Shown here piece by piece: positions 1 through 6,082 of a DNA stretch of 40,130 bases (its first letter is position 1; every line of letters begins with the position of its first letter). The stretch comes from Gemmatimonadota bacterium (GTDB lineage: Bacteria > Latescibacterota > UBA2968 > UBA8231): contig JABHDC010000001.1 of NCBI GenBank assembly GCA_018673255.1, forward strand, positions 1 through 40,130, given 5' to 3'. The notes beneath the pieces are model-generated. The model searched no databases and was not told the DNA's origin. It worked only from the letters and a program-made list of their open reading frames with translations. A program made the position numbers and the translations under genes.

Positions 1-66
1 ACAGGATTCGAACCTGTGACCTCTTGCTCCGGAGGCAAGCGCTCTATCCAGCTGAGCTAATAGCGC
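1..66 (-). tRNA. tRNA-Arg (anticodon CCG), 3' end cut by window edge
   Basis: Read on the minus strand, the 5' acceptor strand GCGCTAT is followed by TA, a D arm closed by GCTC/GAGC, and an anticodon stem CTTGC/GCAAG around the seven-base loop CTCCGGA. This puts CCG at positions 34-36, which reads the arginine codon CGG. The T arm ACAGG-TTCGAAT-CCTGT reaches base 1, so the 3' acceptor strand lies outside the window. It sits 33 bp downstream of the 31-aa basic protein gene on the same strand and could be co-transcribed with it. Confidence 0.95.
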
Positions 67-99
67 ACAGCACTCGCTACGACCCGCTGTGACGGACCC

Positions 100-195
100 C
101 TAGGTATTCTTCTTCTTGTGTCTGTTCTTCCTCAAGCGCTTCTTGCGCTTGTGGGTGTTAATCTTATGCCGCTTTCTCTTCTTCCCACAAGGCAT
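100..195 (-). CDS. 31-aa highly basic protein, AURKAIP1/COX24 (mS38-like) type
   Basis: A short gene that length-limited gene callers would miss. The ATG at 193-195 is preceded by a good ribosome binding site, AGGAG (bases 205-209), nine bases upstream. The 31-residue product starts MPCGKKRKRHK and is almost entirely Lys/Arg/His, with an HKRKKRLRKNRHKKK core. From memory this closely resembles the tiny proteins of Bacteroidetes and relatives annotated as AURKAIP1/COX24-domain proteins, whose mitochondrial relative is ribosomal protein mS38. A role on the small ribosomal subunit is inferred from family only. Its first 32 bp overlap the 3' end of the HU/IHF gene in another frame, so the two are probably translated from one mRNA. 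Confidence 0.8.
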   Translation of the reverse strand: MPCGKKRKRHKINTHKRKKRLRKNRHKKKNT

Positions 196-520
196 CCTTA
201 TCCGCTCCTGTTGGGGTTCCGTTGTCTTCGACTCGCGCCCTCAGATCCTTGGAAGGTTTGAATACCGGCGCTCGACGGCGCGATATCTTCACCTCAGATC
301 CGGTACGCGGATTGCGGCCTGTACGCGGAGCCCGACTCACGGACTTGAACGTACCGAAACCGCGAATTTCAATGTGCTCACCGGCTTGAAGGGCTTCAAT
401 CACTGCTTCGATGAAGCCATCCACGACGGCACTGGTGTCTGTTTTCGTCAGGCCCGTGCTCTGGGCGATCATTCGGACGATATCAGCCTTGGTCAAGGCC
501 GTTCTCTCCCTCTGACTCAT
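164..520 (-). CDS. HU/IHF-family DNA-binding protein
   Basis: A nucleoid-associated DNA-bending protein. The 118 residues cover the whole Bac_DNA_binding fold: an N-terminal helical dimerisation part (TKADIVRMIAQSTGLTKTD), the family signature GFGTFKSVSRAPRTGRNP in the DNA-binding arm, and the closing VFKPSKDLR strand/helix. The HU and IHF-alpha/beta subtypes cannot be told apart by eye. An acidic tail of about 20 residues extends beyond the usual 90-100. The reading frame could begin at TTG 523, but the adjacent ATG at 520 is the natural start. A promoter-like sequence lies at 676-704. The 3' end overlaps the small basic protein gene. Confidence 0.93.
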   Translation of the reverse strand: MSQRERTALTKADIVRMIAQSTGLTKTDTSAVVDGFIEAVIEALQAGEHIEIRGFGTFKSVSRAPRTGRNPRTGSEVKISRRRAPVFKPSKDLRARVEDNGTPTGADKDALWEEEKAA

Positions 521-675
521 CAACTCACTGAAGGGCCCGGGGGGCGTTTGAACCGTCCCAGCCGCTCTGATCCAGCCACTTGATTGACCAGGATTCAGGC
601 TCTGCTTGTTTGCCGCTACCGCTTGTGTGCCAGACGCTTACGCGTCTCGCGCATACTCTGCAAAGCCGAGGGATC

Positions 676-704
676 AACATAAAGCACGCCCTCTAGGTTG
701 TCAA
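676..704 (-). promoter_or_regulatory. Probable sigma70-type promoter for the HU/IHF gene
   Basis: On the minus strand TTGACA (699-704, a perfect -35 box) is separated by exactly 17 bp from TATGTT (676-681, 4/6 match to TATAAT). It overlaps the mreC stop codon and lies about 155 bp before the HU/IHF start, so the nucleoid protein, the 31-aa protein and perhaps the tRNA can be expressed independently of mreBC. Position and spacing support it; no transcript data are visible. Confidence 0.6.
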
Positions 705-1495
705 GGAACCGACGCTGTCTCAACGACTTGAGAGGGCGGCATGACAAAGACTTCCTCGAGGCCCCAGAAATCCACGTCAGATTCCAGGAATACTTCCTGA
801 AACAGAGGATCTTCGTCCAATTGCTGCACCTGTGTCACCGTACCCAGGGTCAAACCCTTGGGATACCGACCGCCGAGACCAGACGTCACAATTCGATCGC
901 CGACCTCGATCCGACTGCTGGCATCCACGTAACTCAGCTGGAATCGATTGCCACCGGCTGCCGATACCATACCATGCGCCCTGCCGCCCTGAACCACGGC
1001 GCTTACACGGACACCGAAAACCAACTGCACCACAGAGCTGTGCTGCCCCACCTCCACGACGTGCCCGATGAGGCCTTCCGTCGTCACGACGGGCCAATCC
1101 CGCCGCAAGCCAACATCTCTGCCCGCATTGATGACGAGCACATCGAACAGTAGATCCGGATCCCGACCAATCACTTCGGCGGGCAGAATCTCACCAAACT
1201 GGTTGCGAGTGCGGAAGTCGAGAGCACGTCGAAGACGATCATTCTCTTCCTCTGCCTCCCTCAACCGCATGTTTTCGAGGGAAAGCTGGACATTGCGCGT
1301 GAGCAAGTGGCGCGCGCGTTCCTCCCCACTTGCAAAGCGGATCACACGCGAGAAAGTCCATTGCCCCGCAGCCAGCGCAGACGAGCGCAGACCTGCGGCG
1401 ATGGACTCCTGACGTGGTGCGGGCAGTCCCATCAACGTCAGGGAGATCAGGATGGCGGCGCCGATCCCGACGTAATCAGTGCTGGGCTGGGGCAT
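701..1495 (-). CDS. mreC: Rod shape-determining protein MreC
   Basis: A bitopic membrane protein that links cytoplasmic MreB filaments to periplasmic cell-wall synthases. From the ATG at 1495 the product is 264 aa: one N-terminal membrane segment (about residues 8-25), a coiled coil (about 63-93) containing LENMRLREAEEENDRLRRALDF, then the beta-rich MreC domain. That domain shows the family-typical INAGRDVGLRRDWPVVTTEG and GLIGHVVEVG stretches and a VTSGLGGRYPKGLTLGTV segment. The open frame extends upstream into mreB, but the family-like N-terminus begins at this ATG, ten bases after the mreB stop. It is near the short end of the MreC range because it lacks a long C-terminal tail. No mreD, pbp2 or rodA follows; the next gene is HU/IHF. 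Confidence 0.92.
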   Translation of the reverse strand: MPQPSTDYVGIGAAILISLTLMGLPAPRQESIAAGLRSSALAAGQWTFSRVIRFASGEERARHLLTRNVQLSLENMRLREAEEENDRLRRALDFRTRNQFGEILPAEVIGRDPDLLFDVLVINAGRDVGLRRDWPVVTTEGLIGHVVEVGQHSSVVQLVFGVRVSAVVQGGRAHGMVSAAGGNRFQLSYVDASSRIEVGDRIVTSGLGGRYPKGLTLGTVTQVQQLDEDPLFQEVFLESDVDFWGLEEVFVMPPSQVVETASVP

Positions 1496-1505
1496 GGCGG
1501 CCTGC

Positions 1506-2525
1506 TCAGTACAGGACCTTCTGGTAGCGATCGAATTCGTCGAGAACCCGCGCATTGCCGCGCACGACTGCAGACAGGGGGTCCTCCGAGTCCAGGTAGG
1601 TCGGCAGACTGGTTGCCTCGATGAGTCGCTCGCGCAGCCCCCGAAGCTTGCCACCGCCGCCACTCAGAACCATGCCCCGATCCAGGATATCAGAAGCCAG
1701 TTCCGGCGGTGTGCGTTCGAGACCACGGCGGACACCGGCAACGATGGCTTCCACCGGATCGGCGAGGGCCTCGCGGATTTCGCGAGAGTCAACGGTCAGC
1801 GTCTTCGGAATCGCAGCCACGAGGTCACGCCCTCTCACCTGGGCCTCCTCTTCTGGATCCAGAGGCATGGCGCAGCCAATCTGGAATTTCAGTTGCTCTG
1901 CATTCCGTGGGCCGATGAGCAGGTTGTATTTCTTCCGCATCCATTCCGTGACAAAGCGATCCATTTCATCACCGGCAACACGGATCGATTCTGATGTCAC
2001 GATCCCGGACAGAGCGATCACGGCAATCTCAGTCGTACCACCGCCTATATCGATCACCATGGAGCCCACCGCCTGTTCGACGGGCAGTCCGATCCCGATC
2101 GCGGCTGCCATCGGTTCACTGACGAGGAAGACCTCGCGTGCCCCGACGCGTTCGCACGAATTGCGGACCGCCCTCTTCTCGACTTCGGTACTGCCCGACG
2201 GAACCGAGACCACAATTCGGGGGCGCACGAAGAGTTTGTTCTTCTGCACCTTGCGGATGAAGGTGCGGATCATCTCTTCCGTCACCTCGAAATCAGCGAT
2301 CACGCCGTCCTTGAGAGGGCGTATTGTCTCGATCTCTGAGTTCTCGCGCCCCATCATCTCCTTCGCCTCCATGCCAACGGCGATGACCTTTTTGGTCATA
2401 ATATGACGGGCGACGATTGAGGGTTCGTTCAGTACGATCCCCTCACCCTTTACATAGATGAGTGTATTGGCGGTGCCGAGATCTATACCGATCTCATTGG
2501 AGAAAAAGCGCGACAGGAACGCCAT
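1506..2525 (-). CDS. mreB: Rod shape-determining protein MreB (actin homologue)
   Basis: A cytoplasmic actin-like ATPase that forms membrane-attached filaments directing lateral wall growth. The 339-aa product is full length for the family. Visible nucleotide-binding elements are phosphate-1 (GIDLGTANTLIYVKGEGIV), phosphate-2 (VIDIGGGTTEIAVIALSG) and the adenosine motif (VLSGGGGKLRGL). The frame extends upstream to 2567, but the ATG at 2525 gives the standard MreB N-terminus MAFLSRFFSNEIGIDLG and is preceded by a strong GGAAGGA ribosome binding site. The short amphipathic N-terminus probably binds membrane. It is followed after ten bases by mreC. Confidence 0.97.
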   Translation of the reverse strand: MAFLSRFFSNEIGIDLGTANTLIYVKGEGIVLNEPSIVARHIMTKKVIAVGMEAKEMMGRENSEIETIRPLKDGVIADFEVTEEMIRTFIRKVQKNKLFVRPRIVVSVPSGSTEVEKRAVRNSCERVGAREVFLVSEPMAAAIGIGLPVEQAVGSMVIDIGGGTTEIAVIALSGIVTSESIRVAGDEMDRFVTEWMRKKYNLLIGPRNAEQLKFQIGCAMPLDPEEEAQVRGRDLVAAIPKTLTVDSREIREALADPVEAIVAGVRRGLERTPPELASDILDRGMVLSGGGGKLRGLRERLIEATSLPTYLDSEDPLSAVVRGNARVLDEFDRYQKVLY

Positions 2526-2713
2526 GTTGTCCTTCCGGTGGTTCGCGGCCAGTTCCGCAGGGGTCAAGTGACTCCTGCGAAAGACGGCGGCATCCGCTCA
2601 TCGAGGGACGCGGCCGACGTGATGCAGTGAGATTCTGGGATTGCTGTGGGATGCGCTGGCCGTCGCTCGAGCGTGGGTAGTACATCGCCCGCAGCGAAGG
2701 GCGCAGTTGGTGA

Positions 2714-2857
2714 TCACTCGTCCGTGTGGAGCCAGGTTTTCACCATCTTGGCGGCATCCTCGCTGCGTTCCGCCATCAGCCTGCGGATGCGTTCGACCTT
2801 CTCTTCACGATCCTCGGCGGTCTGCTTCTTGTCCTTCTTATTCTCTTCTTCTGCCAT
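2714..2857 (-). CDS. 47-aa charged protein of unknown function upstream of mreB
   Basis: A short gene below usual length cut-offs. The ATG at 2855-2857 is preceded by GGTGGAG five bases upstream and the frame ends at TGA 2714. The product begins MAEEENKKDKKQTAEDREEK and ends in SEDAAKMVKTWLHTDE. It is mostly charged and probably helical, with an amphipathic C-terminal helix, and has no signal or membrane segment. I do not recognise a family. The C-terminal pattern loosely recalls the helical tail of flagellar FliF that docks to FliG, but this is a weak resemblance and no flagellar genes are present. It lies 188 bp upstream of mreB on the same strand, with a promoter-like sequence at 2946-2975. 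Confidence 0.65.
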   Translation of the reverse strand: MAEEENKKDKKQTAEDREEKVERIRRLMAERSEDAAKMVKTWLHTDE

Positions 2858-2918
2858 CGTGCTCCACCGCCTGATCTGCACACATCGGCCCCCGTTTCTT
2901 CAGCCTCGGAGCTCGGTA

Positions 2919-2937
2919 CTGGAGAAGGTAACTCCAG
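2919..2937 (-). promoter_or_regulatory. Hairpin in the leader of the 47-aa protein gene
   Basis: CTGGAG (2919-2924) and CTCCAG (2932-2937) form a 6-bp stem with a 7-base loop. It lies between the proposed minus-strand promoter (2946-2975) and the 47-aa gene. It has no T tract, so it would be an RNA leader hairpin rather than an intrinsic terminator. Confidence 0.3.
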
Positions 2938-2945
2938 ACTGGGCA

Positions 2946-2975
2946 AAGATAACGCCCCCTCCAACGATCTGTCCA
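2946..2975 (-). promoter_or_regulatory. Possible promoter for the 47-aa gene and mreBC
   Basis: On the minus strand TGGACA (2970-2975, 5/6 match to the -35 consensus) and TATCTT (2946-2951, 4/6) are separated by 18 bp. It is the best promoter-like pair between the divergent genes at 2857 and 3081. Confidence 0.4.
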
Positions 2976-3010
2976 CTCACACACGCTTTTCGAATTCGTG
3001 AGCTAACCCC

Positions 3011-3049
3011 TATATTCTTGTCGAATCTACGGCGCCTCTTCGAGGCGCC
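3011..3049 (+). promoter_or_regulatory. -10-like element and GC-rich hairpin before the 3081 gene
   Basis: TATATT (3011-3016) is a good -10 match, but the sequence 17 bp upstream is a poor -35 box. Fifteen bases downstream GGCGCCTC and GAGGCGCC form a perfect 8-bp stem with the loop TTC (3031-3049). No T run follows, so it would be an RNA leader hairpin close to the 5' end of the transcript if this promoter is used. Confidence 0.35.
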
Positions 3050-3080
3050 TGCACCCCGGAATCACAAGACGGAACAGAAG

Positions 3081-3599
3081 ATGAATCGAGCGGCTCGCAA
3101 CGTACTCCGCAAGATCGGCACTGATGTGCATCTGGATGAAGAGCGTGATCAACTCGCCGAACGTGAGGTGGACGACGCACGTGAACGCGAAGATCAGCGT
3201 GCCGAAGAGCAAGGCAAACAACGACCAGGTCAAGACAAGGCAGGGCTGTCCAACGTGCCGGAAGAGCTGCTCACCGAGTCGGAGAAACGCCACGAACACT
3301 ACCGTCGCCGTCAGTCGATGGCCAGCTCCATGGACTCAGCCGCCGAGCGTCTGCCGATCATGACCACGGAAGAGCGCACCACGCGGGATCGCAACCGGCC
3401 CAAGTACCACGCCACCGAATTCGAGGGCCCCATCGAGAAGCTGATCGAGAAGTATCAGGATCTCGACGAGGTACAGAAACGACTGACCTTGGGCCAGTCG
3501 ATGAAATACGAATTCACCGAAGATGGTCTGATCCTGGACCGTGACGGCGACATGATATTCGACGGCGAGAAAGTCGTCACACCGCTGAAGAATAAGTGA
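3081..3599 (+). CDS. Hypothetical charged cytoplasmic protein (172 aa)
   Basis: I do not recognise a family. The frame is open back to 2646, but the upstream part is low quality and crosses the divergent intergenic region; the ATG at 3081 begins a plausible protein. The first half (residues about 15-65) is very rich in Glu, Arg, Asp and Gln (DERDQLAEREVDDAREREDQ, after a change at one position LDEE) and likely forms a long helix or coiled coil. The C-terminal third (EFEGPIEKLIEKYQDLDEV, then YEFTEDGLILDRDGDMIF) looks like a small alpha/beta domain. There is no signal peptide or membrane segment. Its stop overlaps the GTG start of the following TPR lipoprotein by four bases, so the two are translationally coupled. 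Confidence 0.7.
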   Translation: MNRAARNVLRKIGTDVHLDEERDQLAEREVDDAREREDQRAEEQGKQRPGQDKAGLSNVPEELLTESEKRHEHYRRRQSMASSMDSAAERLPIMTTEERTTRDRNRPKYHATEFEGPIEKLIEKYQDLDEVQKRLTLGQSMKYEFTEDGLILDRDGDMIFDGEKVVTPLKNK

Positions 3600-4333
3600 T
3601 CTCACGAATCTCAACCGGTCTGCGTCTGCTGTTGGTCGGCCTCACCAGCGGGCTCCTCGCCTGCGCCGGTGACGACACCATTTCCGCGACGGCTTCCGTG
3701 CCGGAACTGCTGGCCCATGCTGAGCGTCGTCTGCAGGATGGTGATCTCAATTCGGCGACGGCCTCCTATCGACGCGCCCTGCAGAAAGACTCCACATCAA
3801 GCACAGCCATGCTGGGACTTGGTCGAGTCTATGAGGTCCGCGGTCGCCTGGATATGGCCGACCGCTACAGACGCCGCGCATTTCAACTCGACTATCGTCG
3901 AGGCACCGAGGCGCGCGCGCTCGGTGATCTGCCAATGGCCCGCAAGGCCTTTGCTGCGGCGAGTCATTCTCTACCCGGCCACCCTCTGGCTTCGCTGCAA
4001 ATCGGAGAGACCTGGCTCGAGGAATCTGCAGGCGACTCAGCCATCGCATATTTGGAAGCCACCGTGCTGGCCGATCCCCGATTCGTCGACGCCCGAATCC
4101 AACTCGGCAAAGCATATCTGCTCGCGGAGCGCACCGATGAGGCCCAGGCGAGCTTCGAGGCAGCCATCGAGAGAAATATCAATGCCGTCGATGCCTATCT
4201 CCACCTTGGCGTGATTCATGCCGAGCGGGGTGAATGGGCCCACGCGGCCGCCCATTACGATCGAGCGCTGCTGATACGGCCAAGCTCACAGACGGCTCGC
4301 CAGGGACTGGCGCAGGCTCGCGCCCGCCTCTGA
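3596..4333 (+). CDS. TPR-repeat lipoprotein
   Basis: Starts at GTG 3596, overlapping the previous stop as GTGA. The N-terminus MISRISTGLRLLLVGLTSGL ends in the lipobox LLAC, giving a lipidated Cys at about residue 23. The remainder is a solenoid of TPR-like helices; clear repeats are SATASYRRALQKDSTSSTAM, DSAIAYLEATVLADPRFVDA, DEAQASFEAAIERNINAVDA and AHAAAHYDRALLIRPSSQTA. TPR lipoproteins act as protein-protein scaffolds in the periplasm or at the outer membrane, and the partner here is unknown. Two further lipoprotein genes follow, suggesting an envelope-associated operon. Confidence 0.85.
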   Translation: MISRISTGLRLLLVGLTSGLLACAGDDTISATASVPELLAHAERRLQDGDLNSATASYRRALQKDSTSSTAMLGLGRVYEVRGRLDMADRYRRRAFQLDYRRGTEARALGDLPMARKAFAAASHSLPGHPLASLQIGETWLEESAGDSAIAYLEATVLADPRFVDARIQLGKAYLLAERTDEAQASFEAAIERNINAVDAYLHLGVIHAERGEWAHAAAHYDRALLIRPSSQTARQGLAQARARL

Positions 4334-4400
4334 TCTGCACGGCGGGGTACTTGACTGTCTCGATCATGAACGACATATCACGCTCCGGTAAGGAAATCTC

Positions 4401-4970
4401 ATGCAACGCATATTGACGCCCTTCTGTGCCCTCGCACTGCTGCTGACGGCCTGTGGTCAATCCACACCTGAACAAGAGACTGACCAACAGGCGACCGAGG
4501 CCGCGGCCACTGATTTTGGCAGCGCCGCTGATGTGCAGGCATACCTGCAGAATATTGGGCCGCACGTGCAACGGATCTCTGAACTGCAAGCACTGTATGA
4601 GACGGCCCTTGCCACCGGTGCAGACGACTCCGTCGATCGTCGTGGGACCGGCCGCAACCTGGCCACCAAAGCTGCAGACGCCAAACCCCAACTGCAGGAA
4701 TTGCTCGTTACCTTCGACACCATCGAGCCACCTCCCCTGTTGGCCCCATTTCATCGTGACGTGCGCAAACTGATCAACCTGCGCCTTGATGCCTATGGCA
4801 AGACGATCAAAGGGTGGGATGCCGAACTGGCAGGCGGCGAGCACGAGGCGATCTATGGCGAGGTTGAGAAGACGCTTGCAGAGGCCAATCAGCTGATTCA
4901 GGCGCTCAATGAGCAGATGGTGCAAATCACCACTTCCCTCGCCAGTGCAGCATCCGCCACCAGCCCCTGA
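4401..4970 (+). CDS. Lipoprotein of unknown function (189 aa)
   Basis: The ATG at 4401 has AAGGA eight bases upstream. The signal MQRILTPFCALALLLTAC carries the lipobox LTAC with Cys at residue 18, followed by a Gln/Thr/Ala-rich linker. The mature part (about residues 40-180) is predicted to be helical, with YLQNIGPHVQRISELQALYE at the start and a long helix EKTLAEANQLIQALNEQM at the end. I do not recognise the family. It lies 67 bp after the TPR lipoprotein and 5 bp before an aminopeptidase-like lipoprotein, which suggests a shared envelope role. Confidence 0.8.
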   Translation: MQRILTPFCALALLLTACGQSTPEQETDQQATEAAATDFGSAADVQAYLQNIGPHVQRISELQALYETALATGADDSVDRRGTGRNLATKAADAKPQLQELLVTFDTIEPPPLLAPFHRDVRKLINLRLDAYGKTIKGWDAELAGGEHEAIYGEVEKTLAEANQLIQALNEQMVQITTSLASAASATSP

Positions 4971-4975
4971 ATCCA

Positions 4976-6058
4976 TTGCCCCGCCTCGGGCGCACAGCGG
5001 CCCTGATCGCCAACCTGGTAACCGGTCTGGCTATGAGTCTGACTATGAGTCTGGGGCTCACCGCCTGCGGTGATGCGACACCAGGATATGTCCTGCATCT
5101 GGCACAGGGCCAGATGCAGGTATTGCTCGACAGCCAGCCGATCCAACAAGTGCGGGCGCAGACGACGGACCCGGCCCGACTCGCACAACTGGATTGGGTT
5201 GACTCTGTCCGAGCCTATGCCGGCGAGATCGGCTTGCGCGGGGCTCATACGAACTACTCCCGCTTCTACGACACCGGCGCCCACCCGATCTCCTACAATG
5301 TGAGCGCCAGTCCTGTCGACGAGTTGTCGCCTTTCCAGTGGAAATTTCCATTTCTTGGTGCGTTGCCCTACAAGGGATACTTCGACCGGCAGCGCGCCGT
5401 GGATGAGGCACAACGACTCACAGAGCTGGGTTACGATGCCCTGGCTCGCCCCGTGGCCGCCTACAGCACCCTCGGTTACCTGCCAGATCCCCTGTTGAGC
5501 TCGATGCTCGACGACGGGGAAGCGAGGCTCGCCGATCTGCTCCTGCACGAACTCACGCACGTGACGATCTTCGCCGATGGCCAGGTCGACTACAACGAGA
5601 GTACGGCCAGTTTCGTGGGGCGGCAGGGGGCACTCGACATGATGCGCCGGCGATACGGAGCCAATGCGGCGCAGGTCGACAGCATCCGGATTCGACGCGA
5701 GGACTCCACAAACTTCACCGAATTCATCGGCACCCTCCTCGACCAGCTCGACAGCCTCTATGCCCAGGATCTCAAGCGCGATGAGATCCTGACGTCACGA
5801 GATCAGCTCCTGCGCGCTGCACAGGAGCGATATCGTCAGCACCCTCAGTTGGCCGGGTCACGCTACGATGGATTCCTGCGCTGGGAGCGGGTAAACAACG
5901 CCCGTCTGTTGTCCTACCGGCGATACAATCGTGATCTGCACCTGTTCACGGCGGTCCATGATGCTCAGCGCGCCGACCTCAAGGCGAGCCTGCCCATCTT
6001 CGCTCACTGTGCTGAGCAGACCGATCCATGGGACTGCCTGGAACAGGCGGGCCGATGA
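4976..6058 (+). CDS. Predicted zinc aminopeptidase lipoprotein (COG4324/DUF-Aminopep type)
   Basis: A predicted metallo-aminopeptidase. The zinc-binding HELTH motif is at residues 191-195 in LLLHELTHVTIFADG, and the downstream Glu of YNESTASFVG (about residue 208) is the likely third ligand. This arrangement and the length of about 360 aa fit the COG4324 'predicted aminopeptidase' family. TTG 4976 is chosen because it gives a charged signal start followed by a hydrophobic stretch and the lipobox LTAC (Cys31). The first internal ATG would remove all the positive charges. It follows the preceding stop by five bases with no clear ribosome binding site, consistent with coupling. It ends one base from the convergent stop of the next gene. 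Its natural substrate is not evident. Confidence 0.85.
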   Translation: MPRLGRTAALIANLVTGLAMSLTMSLGLTACGDATPGYVLHLAQGQMQVLLDSQPIQQVRAQTTDPARLAQLDWVDSVRAYAGEIGLRGAHTNYSRFYDTGAHPISYNVSASPVDELSPFQWKFPFLGALPYKGYFDRQRAVDEAQRLTELGYDALARPVAAYSTLGYLPDPLLSSMLDDGEARLADLLLHELTHVTIFADGQVDYNESTASFVGRQGALDMMRRRYGANAAQVDSIRIRREDSTNFTEFIGTLLDQLDSLYAQDLKRDEILTSRDQLLRAAQERYRQHPQLAGSRYDGFLRWERVNNARLLSYRRYNRDLHLFTAVHDAQRADLKASLPIFAHCAEQTDPWDCLEQAGR

Positions 6059-6082
6059 TTCAGCTCCCTGCTGAGAGCTGAA
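6059..6082. terminator. Hairpin over the convergent stops, possible bidirectional terminator
   Basis: TTCAGCTC (6059-6066) and GAGCTGAA (6075-6082) can form an 8-bp stem with an 8-base loop, directly after the aminopeptidase stop and including the last codons of the opposing gene. No T tract is present on either strand, so termination is only a suggestion. Confidence 0.3.

Noticed and set aside
110..190. TTCTTC-rich tract near the left end taken as low-complexity or a terminator
   Set aside because: It is the reverse complement of the Lys/Arg codons of the 31-aa protein gene.
616..723. 35-codon minus-strand frame (TTG start) ending ...SMRETRKRLAHKR after mreC
   Set aside because: Peptide looks somewhat protein-like, but it has no ribosome binding site, spans the HU promoter and shows no recognisable family.
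1621..2406. 261-codon plus-strand frame opposite mreB
   Set aside because: Ser/Arg/Ile-rich shadow; mreB is unambiguous on the other strand.
2646..3080. N-terminal extension of the 3081 gene
   Set aside because: It would overlap the 47-aa gene and the divergent promoter region; the composition changes to protein-like only after the ATG at 3081.
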